A stretch of 37,130 nucleotides of DNA from a virus, in IMG/VR virus record IMGVR_UViG_3300023219_000132, positions 1 to 37,130 of that record. One strand, written 5' to 3'. The notes beneath the pieces were generated by a model. The model searched no databases and had not been told where the DNA came from. It was given only the letters and a program-made list of their open reading frames with translations. The translations under genes and the position numbers were made by a program. Below, piece by piece: positions 29,167-37,130 of this stretch. Within the stretch, counting starts at the first letter, position 1. Each line of letters begins with the position of its first letter.

Positions 29167-29939
29167 CCAAGCGCCGCACAATCAACCCCGCCGCCCTGCC
29201 CGCCGTGGGCCAGCCCTTTGGTGGTGGATTCTTCGCCGGGCGCCTGTTCTTCGACGGCGCCGAGCACGCGGTTATCGATGCAGGCCGGGACTTTGAAGTC
29301 GCCGCACACTGGTGGCAGGAGGAAGGCCCGCGCCCACGCATCCGTGGCGCCACGTCGCGCTTTGACGGCATGGCCAACACCCAGGCGATGGCCTCCGAGG
29401 GCAGCGCTATTGCCCGCAAGGTGCTGGGCATGAACATCCGTGGCACCTGGGGCTGGCACATCCCTTCAATCGAAGAACTGCAGGTCCTACGCTGCAATCT
29501 CTTGCAGCTTCCAGAGTGGGGGCTCGACGGCTCGTACACAGTCAGGGGCGCGGCCCAGGCATTCGGCCTTAGCGAGTACTGGGCCAGCAGCCAGAAGGCG
29601 AACGCAGCGACTGCCTGGTGCCTGCACATGCTCCCTTGGTGCGTGCCTGATACCAACTGGGTGAGCAAGTGCAAGGGCATCCGCCCGGTGCGTACGCTAC
29701 TGATCAGCCAGGATGCTTTCGTGCACGCGCCATCGACCGATGCCGCGATGCCCAACGCCGATTTAAGCGGCCTGGCCAACCAGGCGGCGGTGGCCACAGT
29801 GCTCGAGCGGTTCGTGAACGAGGACGCCGGGAAGTTCTACGGGCGCACGGAAGCTTTGGTGGCTGAGCTGGCGGCCCTGGCCGCGACTGACGTGACAGAC
29901 CAGCGTGACAACCAAAACCTGACGCGTCAGGAGGAATAG
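29163..29939 (+). CDS. DUF1566-like phage protein
   Basis: This protein of 258 residues starts MTKRRTINPAALPAVGQPFG, with GGFFAGRLFFDGAEHAVIDA next and FDGMANTQAMASEGSAIARK after it. WGWHIPSIEELQVLRCNLLQ and SEYWASSQKANAATAWCLHM match the Lcl/DUF1566 layout (W.lPs..EL ... YWSS....A....). Such domains resemble C-type-lectin-like folds and occur in phage proteins of unknown role. The C-terminal ~60 residues are helical. It overlaps the upstream gene by 4 nt. Confidence 0.75.
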   Translation: MTKRRTINPAALPAVGQPFGGGFFAGRLFFDGAEHAVIDAGRDFEVAAHWWQEEGPRPRIRGATSRFDGMANTQAMASEGSAIARKVLGMNIRGTWGWHIPSIEELQVLRCNLLQLPEWGLDGSYTVRGAAQAFGLSEYWASSQKANAATAWCLHMLPWCVPDTNWVSKCKGIRPVRTLLISQDAFVHAPSTDAAMPNADLSGLANQAAVATVLERFVNEDAGKFYGRTEALVAELAALAATDVTDQRDNQNLTRQEE

Positions 29940-29941
29940 CG

Positions 29942-30286
29942 ATGGCAGCAGCAGAGAATATGCCCGACGACCATGTGCACGACAAGGTCACCGAGAAACG
30001 GATGGGCGAGTTGGTGGGGTGTACAGCGAAGGCGCTTCAACGAAAGCGTGAGAAAGGCATCATCCCCAACTGGGTGTGGATGAAGATCAACGGCAGGATC
30101 ATGTACAGCAAAAGGAGATATGACGAATGGATCGAAAGCCTATGGACCTGCCGGCCGGAGTCGAGCTTGTCGGGCGCTCAATCCGAATTCGCTTCACCTG
30201 GAACAAGAAGCGGTGCTGCGAGACGCTCCCCCTCCCTCAGACCCCGAAAGGGATCGCAGCAGCAGCGAATCTACGTGCTCAAGTAA
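29942..30286 (+). CDS. xis: Excisionase-like protein
   Basis: This protein of 114 residues has AGGAGG 7 nt upstream. The first ~65 residues form a winged-helix Xis pattern (KVTEKRMGELVGCTAKALQR, then KREKGIIPNWVWMKINGRIM and YSKRRYDEWIESLW). The C-terminal ~50 residues are encoded by DNA shared with the integrase start in another frame and are basic/low-complexity. It is expected to direct the integrase towards excision. The 160-bp overlap with int is longer than in lambda but the same arrangement. Confidence 0.75.
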   Translation: MAAAENMPDDHVHDKVTEKRMGELVGCTAKALQRKREKGIIPNWVWMKINGRIMYSKRRYDEWIESLWTCRPESSLSGAQSEFASPGTRSGAARRSPSLRPRKGSQQQRIYVLK

Positions 30287-31317
30287 AGGGGCTGGACAAG
30301 CTCGGCGCGCTGACGACAGAGAAGTACGCCGAGCTGTTTCCCAATACGCGCAGCGTGGTGGTTCAGGAGCAAACTACCCCGATCTTCTTTGATTACGCGC
30401 AGGACTGGCTGAACAGCTTGCAGATCGTGGAAGGTACTCGGAAGAACTACCGCTCTGCCCTGCAGGTGTATTGGGTTCCGTACCTGGCCGAGAAGCCGAT
30501 CGACACCATCACGTCAGTGCACTTGCGCAAGATCATGAACGACATCAAGTGGACCTCTCCGATACGCCGCAAGGGCGTGGTCGGCCTGCTGGTGTCGATC
30601 TTCCAGCAGGCGGTGACGGACGAGTTGATCGTTCGAAACCCGGCCCTGTCTATCCCGGGCGCCAAAGTGCCGAAGCGTGAGGTCGACCCTTTCACCAAAG
30701 AGGAAGCGGATTCGATCATTGCCCATCTTTACGAAACGACGAGCGGTTTGACGGCAATTTACGCGGCGTATTTCGAGTTATGTTTCTACACCGGTATGCG
30801 GCCTGGCGAGGTGATGGCTCTGCGCTGGAGCGAGATCGACAGGCGTGGAAAGACCGCCAACGTGTGCCGCATTCAGATCCGTGGAGTGATCCAGGATCGC
30901 ACCAAAACGAAGCGCGGCCGGAAAGTTTTATTGAACGATCGCGCCCTGCATGCGCTCGAAAAAGCCAGGCCGCTCACCGAGGCGCGTTCAGATTACGTGT
31001 TCGCACCCAGTGGGACGGGTGACCGTTCGGAGATGTTCATCCGCTCCGAGACGAGTCAAAAACGTTACTGGCTGGCAGCTCTGCGGAAGCTTGGCATCAG
31101 GCGCCGCAGGATGTACGACACGCGCCACACGTACGCGACCATGTGCCTGATGGCCGGCATGAACCCGGCATTCATCGCCGCGCAACTCGGGCATAGCGTG
31201 CAGGTGCTGCTTTCTACATACGCGAAGTGGATCAACTCGCCGAATGATTGGGCTGAGCTTGATAAGCTGAAATCGCTGGAAAGTGGTACAAAAATGGTAC
31301 GAGCTAAAAGCCAGTAA
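30127..31317 (+). CDS. int: Tyrosine site-specific integrase
   Basis: This protein of 396 residues has AGGAG 10 nt before ATG 30127. An arm-type DNA-binding domain (about 1-60, VGRSIRIRFTWNKKRCCETL) is followed by a SAM-like core-binding domain (about 80-170) and a catalytic domain. Catalytic residues seen are Arg in YTGMRPGEVMALRW (about 224), His and Arg in MYDTRHTYATM (about 330), His in AAQLGHSVQVLL (about 355), and Tyr in LSTYAKW (about 363). It integrates and excises the prophage. As the last phage gene it marks the attachment end next to the host NAGGN operon. Confidence 0.96.
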   Translation: MDRKPMDLPAGVELVGRSIRIRFTWNKKRCCETLPLPQTPKGIAAAANLRAQVKGLDKLGALTTEKYAELFPNTRSVVVQEQTTPIFFDYAQDWLNSLQIVEGTRKNYRSALQVYWVPYLAEKPIDTITSVHLRKIMNDIKWTSPIRRKGVVGLLVSIFQQAVTDELIVRNPALSIPGAKVPKREVDPFTKEEADSIIAHLYETTSGLTAIYAAYFELCFYTGMRPGEVMALRWSEIDRRGKTANVCRIQIRGVIQDRTKTKRGRKVLLNDRALHALEKARPLTEARSDYVFAPSGTGDRSEMFIRSETSQKRYWLAALRKLGIRRRRMYDTRHTYATMCLMAGMNPAFIAAQLGHSVQVLLSTYAKWINSPNDWAELDKLKSLESGTKMVRAKSQ

Positions 31318-31353
31318 CGCCAAGAGTGCCGAAACTCAAAGGGTTTACGTTAC
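31318..31353. other. Phage/host junction (attachment site region)
   Basis: Only 36 bp separate the integrase stop from the ATG of the first host gene. The crossover must be here or within the first codons of that gene. The exact att core cannot be seen without the other prophage end. The sequence also contains the gene's weak ribosome-binding site (AAAGGG, 10 nt before ATG). Confidence 0.55.
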
Positions 31354-33141
31354 ATGTGCGGATTAGCAGGAGAGTTGCGTTTCACCCCTATCGACCAAGC
31401 CCCTCGCCCAGCCGACCTGGCTGCGGTAGAGCGCATCACCCATCACCTGGCGCCACGCGGCCCGGATGCGTGGGGCTTCCATAGCCAAGGCCCGATTGCC
31501 CTTGGCCACCGGCGCCTGAAAATCATGGACTTGTCCGATGGCTCGGCGCAGCCGATGGTCGACAACACCCTGGGCTTGTCACTGGCTTTCAACGGTGCCA
31601 TCTACAACTTCCCCGAACTGCGCCAGGAACTGCAAGACCTGGGCTACAGCTTCTGGTCCGACGGCGATACCGAGGTGCTGCTCAAGGGCTACCACGCCTG
31701 GGGCGCGGCACTGCTGCCCAAGCTCAACGGCATGTTTGCCCTGGCCATCTGGGAGCGCGATAACCAGCGCCTGTTCCTGGCCCGCGACCGCCTCGGCGTG
31801 AAGCCCTTGTACCTGTCGCGCAACGGCGAGCGCCTGCGCTTTGCCTCTACCCTGCCGGCGCTGCTCAAGGGCGGCGACATCGACCCGATGCTCGACCCGG
31901 TGGCGCTCAACCACTACCTGAACTTCCACGCCGTGGTGCCAGCACCGCGCACCCTGCTGGCCAACGTGCAAAAGCTGGAACCCGGCACCTGGATGCGCAT
32001 TGACCGGCATGGCGAAGTAGAGCGCCAGACCTGGTGGCAACTGCAATACGGCGCCAACCCGGACGAGCGCGATCTCGACCTGGAAGGCTGGACCACCCGC
32101 GTGCTCGACGCCACCCGTGACGCCGTGGCCATTCGCCAACGGGCTGCCGTCGACGTGGGTGTGTTGCTGTCCGGCGGGGTCGATTCCAGCCTGCTGGTGG
32201 GCCTGTTGCGCGAAGTGGGCGTGGACGACCTGTCGACCTTCTCCATCGGCTTCGAGGACGCCGGCGGCGAGCGCGGCGACGAGTTCCAGTATTCCGACCT
32301 GATCGCCAAGCACTACGGCACCCGCCATCACCAACTGCGCATTGCCGAACACGAAATCATCGACCAGTTGCCGGCCGCGTTCCGCGCCATGAGCGAGCCG
32401 ATGGTCAGCCACGACTGCATCGCCTTCTACCTGCTGTCGCGGGAAGTGGCCAAGCACTGCAAAGGCGTGCAGAGCGGCCAGGGCGCGGACGAACTGTTCG
32501 CCGGTTACCACTGGTACCCGCAGGTGGCCGGCGCCGAGGATGCCTTTGCCGCCTACCGCGACGCCTTCTTCGACCGCAGCCATGCCGAGTACCGCGATAC
32601 CGTACAGGCCCCTTGGCTGTTGGAAACCGACGCCGCCGGTGACTTCGTGCGCGAGCACTTCGCCCGCCCCGGCGCACGGGACGCGGTGGACAAGGCCTTG
32701 CGCCTGGACAGCACGGTGATGCTGGTCGACGACCCGGTCAAACGGGTGGACAACATGACCATGGCCTGGGGCCTCGAAGCACGCACGCCATTCCTCGACT
32801 ACCGCCTGGTGGAACTGTCGGCACGCATCCCGGCGCGCTTCAAGCTGCCCGACGGCGGCAAGCAGGTGCTCAAGCAGGCAGCACGGCGGGTGATCCCGCA
32901 CGAGGTAATCGACCGCAAAAAGGGCTACTTCCCGGTGCCGGGCCTGAAACACCTGGAAGGTGCCACCCTGGGCTGGGTGCGTGAGCTGCTGACCGACCCC
33001 AGCCAGGACCGTGGGCTGTTCAACCCGGCCATGCTCGACCGCCTGCTGAGCAACCCCCATGGCCAGCTGACACCGCTGCGCGGCTCCAAGCTGTGGCAGC
33101 TGGCGGCGCTGAACCTGTGGCTGAGCGAACAAGGAATCTGA
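31354..33141 (+). CDS. asnO: N-acetylglutaminylglutamine amidotransferase
   Basis: This protein of 595 residues is of the asparagine-synthetase type. The N-terminal class II glutamine amidotransferase domain has Cys2 as nucleophile (MCGLAGELRF) and RGPDAWGFHSQGPIALGHRR. The C-terminal synthetase domain has the PP-loop VLLSGGVDSSLLVGLL (about 269-284) and SGQGADELFAGYHWY. It amidates N-acetylglutaminylglutamine to NAGGN, a cytoplasmic compatible solute made under osmotic stress. The next two genes complete the three-gene cluster. The prophage lies immediately upstream, so its native promoter may be displaced. Confidence 0.93.
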   Translation: MCGLAGELRFTPIDQAPRPADLAAVERITHHLAPRGPDAWGFHSQGPIALGHRRLKIMDLSDGSAQPMVDNTLGLSLAFNGAIYNFPELRQELQDLGYSFWSDGDTEVLLKGYHAWGAALLPKLNGMFALAIWERDNQRLFLARDRLGVKPLYLSRNGERLRFASTLPALLKGGDIDPMLDPVALNHYLNFHAVVPAPRTLLANVQKLEPGTWMRIDRHGEVERQTWWQLQYGANPDERDLDLEGWTTRVLDATRDAVAIRQRAAVDVGVLLSGGVDSSLLVGLLREVGVDDLSTFSIGFEDAGGERGDEFQYSDLIAKHYGTRHHQLRIAEHEIIDQLPAAFRAMSEPMVSHDCIAFYLLSREVAKHCKGVQSGQGADELFAGYHWYPQVAGAEDAFAAYRDAFFDRSHAEYRDTVQAPWLLETDAAGDFVREHFARPGARDAVDKALRLDSTVMLVDDPVKRVDNMTMAWGLEARTPFLDYRLVELSARIPARFKLPDGGKQVLKQAARRVIPHEVIDRKKGYFPVPGLKHLEGATLGWVRELLTDPSQDRGLFNPAMLDRLLSNPHGQLTPLRGSKLWQLAALNLWLSEQGI

Positions 33142-33144
33142 CCG

Positions 33145-34890
33145 ATGAAAGCCCATGAAATCGCTTACGGGCAGCGCCTGCTGCGCGGCCAGGCGCCGTC
33201 CTATGAGCGCCTGCAGGCGCGCCTGGCCGGCGACGGCAGCCAGCCCCACGACCAGCCGCGAGCCGTGCACTGCGGCTGGGGCCGGCTGCTGATCGGCCAC
33301 ACCTACCCCGACCCGGTTTCGCTGGCCGAGGACTTGCTCGACGAATGCCCCGGCGAGCGCGATATCGCCCTGTACGTGGCCGCGCCCCAGCAATTGCTGG
33401 CCCAGGCCCCACAGCAGTTGTTCCTGGACCCGTCCGACACCTTGCGCCTGTGGTTCACCGACTACCGCCCGGCGCAGCGGGTGTTCCGCGGCTTCCGCGT
33501 GCGCCGGGCGCAGAACCCCGCCGACTGGCAGGCGATCAACACCCTGTACCAGGCACGCAGCATGCTGCCGGTGGACGCCGAACTACTGACCCCTCGGCAC
33601 CTGGGCGGCCCGGTGTACTGGCTGGCCGAAGACGAAGACAGCGGCGCTGTGATCGGCAGCGTCATGGGCCTGAACCACGCCAAGGCGTTCGATGACCCTG
33701 AGCATGGCAGCAGCCTGTGGTGCCTGGCCGTGGACCCGCACTGCACCCGCCCAGGCGTGGGTGAGGTGCTGGTGCGCCACCTGATCGAGCACTTCATGAG
33801 CCGGGGCCTGGCCTACCTCGACCTGTCGGTGCTGCACGACAACCGCCAGGCCAAGCGCCTGTACCAGAAGCTGGGCTTTCGCAACCTGCCCACCTTTGCG
33901 GTCAAGCGCAAAAATGGCATCAACGAGCAGTTGTTCCTCGGGCCCGGGCCGCAAGCCGACCTTAACCCCTATGCCCGCATCATCGTCGACGAGGCGTTGC
34001 GCCGGGGCATCGAAGTACAGGTGGATGACGCCGCTGGCGGCCTGTTCACGCTGAGCCTGGGTGGGCGGCGCATTCGCTGCCGTGAATCGCTCAGCGACCT
34101 GACCAGTGCCGTGACCATGACCCTGTGCCAAGACAAGCGCCTGACCCAGCACGCCCTGCACAACGCTGGGCTGCAGGTGCCGGCGCAGCAACTGGCGGGC
34201 AATGCCGACGACAACCTGGCGTTTCTCGACGAGCATGGCGCAGTCGTGGTCAAGCCGGTCGACGGTGAGCAAGGCCAGGGCGTGGCGGTGAACCTGACCT
34301 GCATCGACGACATCACCCGCGCCGTGGCGCACGCCCGCCAGTTCGACAGCCGCGTGTTGCTGGAAAGCTTCCATGCCGGCTTCGACCTGCGCATCGTGGT
34401 GATCGGCTACGAAGTGGTGGCCGCCGCCATCCGTCACCCGGCGCAGGTGCTGGGCGATGGCAAGCACAGTGTGCGCCAGTTGATCGAGGCCCAGAGCCGC
34501 CGGCGCCAGGCCGCCACCAGTGGCGAAAGCCGCATCCCGCTGGACGACGAAACCGAGCGCACCTTGCGCGCGGCGGGCTTGGGCTATGACGACGTGCTGC
34601 CTGCCGGCCAGCGTCTGGCCGTGCGGCGCACCGCCAATCTGCACACCGGCGGCACCCTGGAAGACGTCACCGAGCGCCTGCACCCGGTACTGGCCGACGC
34701 TGCTGTGCGCGCTGCTCGGGCGCTGGAAATTCCGGTGGTGGGGCTGGACTTCATGGTGCGTGACGCCGGGCAGCCGGAGTACGTGATCATCGAGGCCAAC
34801 GAACGTGCCGGCCTGGCCAACCATGAACCGCAGCCAACGGCCGAGCGCTTTATCGACTTGCTGTTTCCGCATAGCCGACCTTTGGCCTGA
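33145..34890 (+). CDS. ngs: N-acetylglutaminylglutamine synthetase
   Basis: This two-domain protein has 581 residues. The N-terminal GNAT acetyltransferase (about 110-275) contains LWCLAVDPHCTRPGVGEVLV (acetyl-CoA site) and HDNRQAKRLYQKLGFRN. The C-terminal ATP-grasp ligase (about 300-575) contains HGAVVVKPVDGEQGQGVAVN and the metal site VIIEANERAGLANHE. It makes acetylated Gln-Gln, the substrate of the preceding amidotransferase. It starts 3 nt after the asnO stop, so the two are co-transcribed. Confidence 0.93.
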   Translation: MKAHEIAYGQRLLRGQAPSYERLQARLAGDGSQPHDQPRAVHCGWGRLLIGHTYPDPVSLAEDLLDECPGERDIALYVAAPQQLLAQAPQQLFLDPSDTLRLWFTDYRPAQRVFRGFRVRRAQNPADWQAINTLYQARSMLPVDAELLTPRHLGGPVYWLAEDEDSGAVIGSVMGLNHAKAFDDPEHGSSLWCLAVDPHCTRPGVGEVLVRHLIEHFMSRGLAYLDLSVLHDNRQAKRLYQKLGFRNLPTFAVKRKNGINEQLFLGPGPQADLNPYARIIVDEALRRGIEVQVDDAAGGLFTLSLGGRRIRCRESLSDLTSAVTMTLCQDKRLTQHALHNAGLQVPAQQLAGNADDNLAFLDEHGAVVVKPVDGEQGQGVAVNLTCIDDITRAVAHARQFDSRVLLESFHAGFDLRIVVIGYEVVAAAIRHPAQVLGDGKHSVRQLIEAQSRRRQAATSGESRIPLDDETERTLRAAGLGYDDVLPAGQRLAVRRTANLHTGGTLEDVTERLHPVLADAAVRAARALEIPVVGLDFMVRDAGQPEYVIIEANERAGLANHEPQPTAERFIDLLFPHSRPLA

Positions 34891-34904
34891 CAACTGCTCG
34901 GCGT

Positions 34905-35025
34905 TTTGTAGGAGCGGCCTTGTGTCGCGAAAGGGCCGCAAAGCGGCCCCAGCAATCTAAGCAGCGAAGCTGAAATCCTGGGGGCGCTTCGCACCCCTTT
35001 CGCGACACAAGGCCGCTCCTACAAA
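34905..35025. repeat. REP-like inverted pair (BIME)
   Basis: A 31-bp sequence (34905-34935) is repeated as its exact reverse complement at 34995-35025. It contains TGTAGGAGCGGCCTTGTGTC, the P. putida-type REP pattern. A small GGGCCGC-AAA-GCGGCCC hairpin follows the first copy. The pair lies between the synthetase and peptidase genes of the NAGGN operon and may stabilise or separate the mRNA. Confidence 0.85.
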
Positions 35026-35070
35026 GACCGCGCCACAGCCTGGAATATCAACCCGACCGGAGGCCTGGAC

Positions 35071-36255
35071 ATGTCCGAACGACTCCCCGAACCCGATCTC
35101 GACTACCTCAAACGTGTGCTCCTGGAAATGCTCGCCATCCCCAGCCCCACCGGGTTCACCGATACCATCGTGCGCTACGTTGCCGAACGCCTGGACGAAC
35201 TGGGCATCCCCTTCGAGCTGACCCGCCGTGGCACCATCCGCGCCACCCTCAAGGGCCGGCAAACTTCACCCGACCGGGCCGTGTCCGCCCACCTCGACAC
35301 CATCGGCGCCAGTGTGCGCCAGCTGCAGGACAACGGCCGCCTGGCCCTGGCGCCAGTGGGTTGCTGGTCCAGCCGCTTCGCCGAAGGCAGTCGCGTCAGC
35401 GTGTTCACCGATACCGGGGTGTTCCGCGGCAGCGTTCTGCCGCTGATGGCCAGCGGGCATGCCTTCAACACCGCCATCGACCAGATGCCTATCAGCTGGG
35501 ATCATGTGGAAGTACGCCTGGACGCCTACTGCGCCACCCGCGCCGACTGCGAGGCACTGGGCGTGAGCATCGGTGACTTCGTGGCCTTCGACCCTTTGCC
35601 CGAGTTCACCGAAAGCGGCCACATCAGCGCCCGCCATCTGGACGACAAGGCTGGCGTAGCCGCATTGCTGGCAGCATTGAAGGCCGTGGTGGAAAGCGGC
35701 CGGCAACCTTTGATCGATTGCCACCCGCTGTTCACCATCACCGAAGAAACCGGCTCAGGGGCAGCCGGTGCCCTGCCTTGGGACGTCAGCGAGTTCGTCG
35801 GCATCGACATCGCCCCGGTGGCGCCCGGGCAGGCGTCCAGCGAGCATGCCGTGAGCGTGGCCATGCAGGACTCGTCGGGGCCTTACGACTACCACCTGTC
35901 CCGGCACCTGTTGAAACTGGCCGGCGACCACGACTTGCCCGTGCGGCGTGACCTGTTCCGCTATTACTTCAGCGACGCCCATTCGGCCGTGACGGCGGGG
36001 CACGATATTCGCACTGCGCTGGTGGCGTTTGGCTGCGATGCCACCCATGGGTACGAGCGTACCCATATCGACAGCCTGGCAGCGCTGAGCCGGTTGTTGT
36101 CGGCGTACCTGTTGAGCCCACCGGTGTTCGCCAGCGATTCGCAACCGGCCAATGCGTCGCTTGAACGCTTCAGCCATCAGCTGGAGCATGATGCGCAGAT
36201 GGAGAGCGATACGCGGGTGCCGACGGTGGATAGCCTGGTTGGCAATAAAGGCTGA
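35071..36255 (+). CDS. M42-family peptidase of the NAGGN cluster
   Basis: This protein of 394 residues has GGAGG 8 nt before ATG 35071. The metal and catalytic residues of M42/M18-M20-type peptidases are in place: VSAHLDTIGA, SARHLDDKAGVAALL, TITEETGSGAAGALP, VGIDIAP, and a late DATHGYERTHIDSLAAL. It is the third gene of the conserved NAGGN trio (osmoprotectant-system M42 peptidase) and may process or recycle the peptide. The REP pair separates it from the two biosynthetic genes. Confidence 0.9.
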   Translation: MSERLPEPDLDYLKRVLLEMLAIPSPTGFTDTIVRYVAERLDELGIPFELTRRGTIRATLKGRQTSPDRAVSAHLDTIGASVRQLQDNGRLALAPVGCWSSRFAEGSRVSVFTDTGVFRGSVLPLMASGHAFNTAIDQMPISWDHVEVRLDAYCATRADCEALGVSIGDFVAFDPLPEFTESGHISARHLDDKAGVAALLAALKAVVESGRQPLIDCHPLFTITEETGSGAAGALPWDVSEFVGIDIAPVAPGQASSEHAVSVAMQDSSGPYDYHLSRHLLKLAGDHDLPVRRDLFRYYFSDAHSAVTAGHDIRTALVAFGCDATHGYERTHIDSLAALSRLLSAYLLSPPVFASDSQPANASLERFSHQLEHDAQMESDTRVPTVDSLVGNKG

Positions 36256-36261
36256 AGGCCC

Positions 36262-36282
36262 TGGGGCTGTTATGCAGCCCCA
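36262..36282 (+). terminator. Hairpin after NAGGN operon
   Basis: TGGGGCTG-TTATG-CAGCCCCA is an 8-bp perfect stem 6 nt beyond the peptidase stop. It is followed by AAACTCG rather than a T-run, so it is at best a weak terminator or an mRNA-stabilising hairpin. Confidence 0.4.
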
Positions 36283-36335
36283 AAACTCGAATGTTTCGCG
36301 TAGCATGGCCACACCTACTTCAGACACCACCCACC

Positions 36336-36563
36336 ATGCTGATCCCCTACGAGCAACTGCAAGCCGAAACCCTGACCCGCCTGATCGAGGACTTCGTCAC
36401 CCGCGACGGCACCGACAACGGCGACGACACCCCGCTGGAAACCCGTGTGCTGCGGGTGCGCCAGGCCCTGGCCAAAGGCCAGGCGTTCATCCTGTTCGAC
36501 CCGGAAAGCCAGCAGTGCCAGTTGCTGGCCAAGCACGATGTGCCCCGTGAGCTGCTCGACTAG
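36336..36563 (+). CDS. yheU: YheU-family protein
   Basis: This protein of 75 residues starts MLIPYEQLQAETLTRLIEDF, then VTRDGTDNGDDTPLETRVLR and VRQALAKGQAFILFDPESQQ. This closely follows the UPF0270/YheU family, whose biochemical role is unknown. It is host chromosomal. Its TAG stop overlaps the stop of the opposite-strand csrA paralogue in a shared CTAG. Confidence 0.92.
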   Translation: MLIPYEQLQAETLTRLIEDFVTRDGTDNGDDTPLETRVLRVRQALAKGQAFILFDPESQQCQLLAKHDVPRELLD

Positions 36564-36742
36564 CAGCTCTTGCCTTGTTTGGCCTCCTGGATGCGCTTGT
36601 ATACCTCGGCCCGATGCACCGGGACCTCGCGCGGCGCATCCACGCCAAAGCGCACCACCCCCTCACGGGTTTCCACCACCCTGATGCGAATATCATCGCC
36701 AATCACGATGGTCTCACCCACTTCGCGTCCTATTACCAGCAT
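36560..36742 (-). CDS. rsmI: CsrA/RsmA-family translational regulator (RsmI-type)
   Basis: This protein of 60 residues starts at ATG 36742 (MLVIGREVGETIVIGDDIRI), then VVRFGVDAPREVPVHRAEVY. The RNA-binding R6 and R44 and the VHRAE motif are present. MLVIGREVGE differs from the standard RsmA opening (MLILTRR) and matches the third Pseudomonas paralogue, RsmI, so the gene name is a likely but not certain identification. It represses mRNAs with GGA hairpins. A phage-borne CsrA fusion lies 8 kb away. Confidence 0.85.
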   Translation of the reverse strand: MLVIGREVGETIVIGDDIRIRVVETREGVVRFGVDAPREVPVHRAEVYKRIQEAKQGKSC

Positions 36743-36862
36743 GGTCCGGTCCTCCACCGAAAGGGAAAACCGGAGCCTGCCGTGTCGGCATTCCCCTACT
36801 CAATAGCTCTGCAGTGAATCAGAAGAACCCTACTCCGCCAGGTAAAATCTCCTACAGATTAT

Positions 36863-37130
36863 TCATCGCGCCTGGGCCTTGGTGCGCATTTTCACCGCCA
36901 TTTCCGCCATCTCGTCATACAGCCGCTCGGGGGCCTGGCGCTTCAATTGCCAGGCTTGGCGCCCTGCTTCGTGGGGCAGTATCAGAAACTCACCCGCGGC
37001 GACCTGCTGATGGATGTAATCGGCAATGTCCGCCGCGCTGATCGGCGAGCCTTCCAACAGCTTGCCAACCTGCGCCTTCATCGCCGGGTTCGGCCCACGG
37101 AACGAGTCCAGCAGGTTGGTCTGGAAGAAC
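36863..37130 (-). CDS. Short-chain dehydrogenase-like protein, partial (N-terminus outside window)
   Basis: The frame is open from the right edge to TGA at 36863. The visible end has 88 residues: FFQTNLLDSFRGPNPAMKAQ, then LLEGSPISAADIADYIHQQV and GEFLILPHEAGRQAWQLKRQ. The pattern of P.N..L......P...A..IAD.I......GEFLILPH is typical of the C-terminus of SDR-family NAD(P)H oxidoreductases. The cofactor and Tyr/Lys active-site region is not in the window. An internal ATG at 37081 is probably not the start. Confidence 0.65.
   Translation of the reverse strand, partial: FFQTNLLDSFRGPNPAMKAQVGKLLEGSPISAADIADYIHQQVAAGEFLILPHEAGRQAWQLKRQAPERLYDEMAEMAVKMRTKAQAR

Noticed and set aside
31579-33393. 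604-codon minus-strand frame
   Set aside because: It is antisense to the well-supported asnO gene and arises from high GC3. The protein has no recognisable features.
33583-34941. 452-codon minus-strand frame
   Set aside because: It is antisense to the NAGGN synthetase and is a shadow frame from codon bias.

Overview
The window is the junction between a lambda-like (HK97-type siphophage) prophage, about 1-31317, and host chromosome, 31354-37130. The host is very probably a Pseudomonas of the P. putida group. The grounds are high GC with Pseudomonas codon use, the three-gene N-acetylglutaminylglutamine amide (NAGGN) osmoprotectant operon, an RsmI-type CsrA paralogue, yheU, and a 31-bp REP-like inverted pair. 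Species assignment is inference, because no rRNA or housekeeping marker is present.

Prophage, read from the right end inward. The integrase gene (30127-31317, +) lies 36 bp before the first NAGGN gene, so the phage/host junction is at about 31318-31353. A leftward-type early operon on the + strand (25489-31317) starts at a pL-like promoter. It holds a LuxR-type HTH protein, a ~750-nt non-coding stretch of repeated hairpin modules and GGNNN pentamer arrays, a solitary Cas7/RAMP-like protein with a partner gene, a CsrA-fusion protein, several unknowns, a DUF1566-like protein, excisionase and integrase. The immunity region (24497-25488) has a CI-like repressor (+) between two operator clusters. 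I read a shared 15-bp dyad (ATTRCC-N3-GGYAAT) three times on the cro side and twice on the pL side. Good promoters (pR, pRM, pL) interlock with these sites exactly as in lambda.

The rightward-type early operon on the minus strand (24496 down to 17026) runs cro, KilA-N protein, two DUF3077 proteins, unknowns, Rha-like regulator, unknowns, DUF1376 replication protein with candidate iterons, DnaC-like loader, DnaB-like helicase, unknowns, and a Q-type antiterminator. Next comes a late operon (minus) with a PagL-like lipid A deacylase, unknowns, a DUF1983-like protein, holin, HNH nuclease, a probable cos region, small and large terminase, portal, prohead protease, major capsid, connector genes, tail tube, tail chaperones with a GGGAAAC -1 frameshift site, a secreted-protein moron, tape measure, and minor tail genes. 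The left edge cuts the last one. Intrinsic terminators sit between many late genes, which fits Q-dependent antitermination.

Host part: asnO-like amidotransferase, NAGGN synthetase and M42 peptidase (+), then yheU (+), rsmI (-) and the C-terminal end of a short-chain dehydrogenase (-).

The most unusual element is 25887-26640. It contains successive modules, each with three small hairpins whose stems differ but still pair, joined by ~50-65 nt arrays in which GG recurs every 5 nt. The Cas7/RAMP-like gene and its partner follow directly. I propose this as a candidate RNA-protein system of unknown function. No endolysin gene, tRNA, IS element or CRISPR array was seen.
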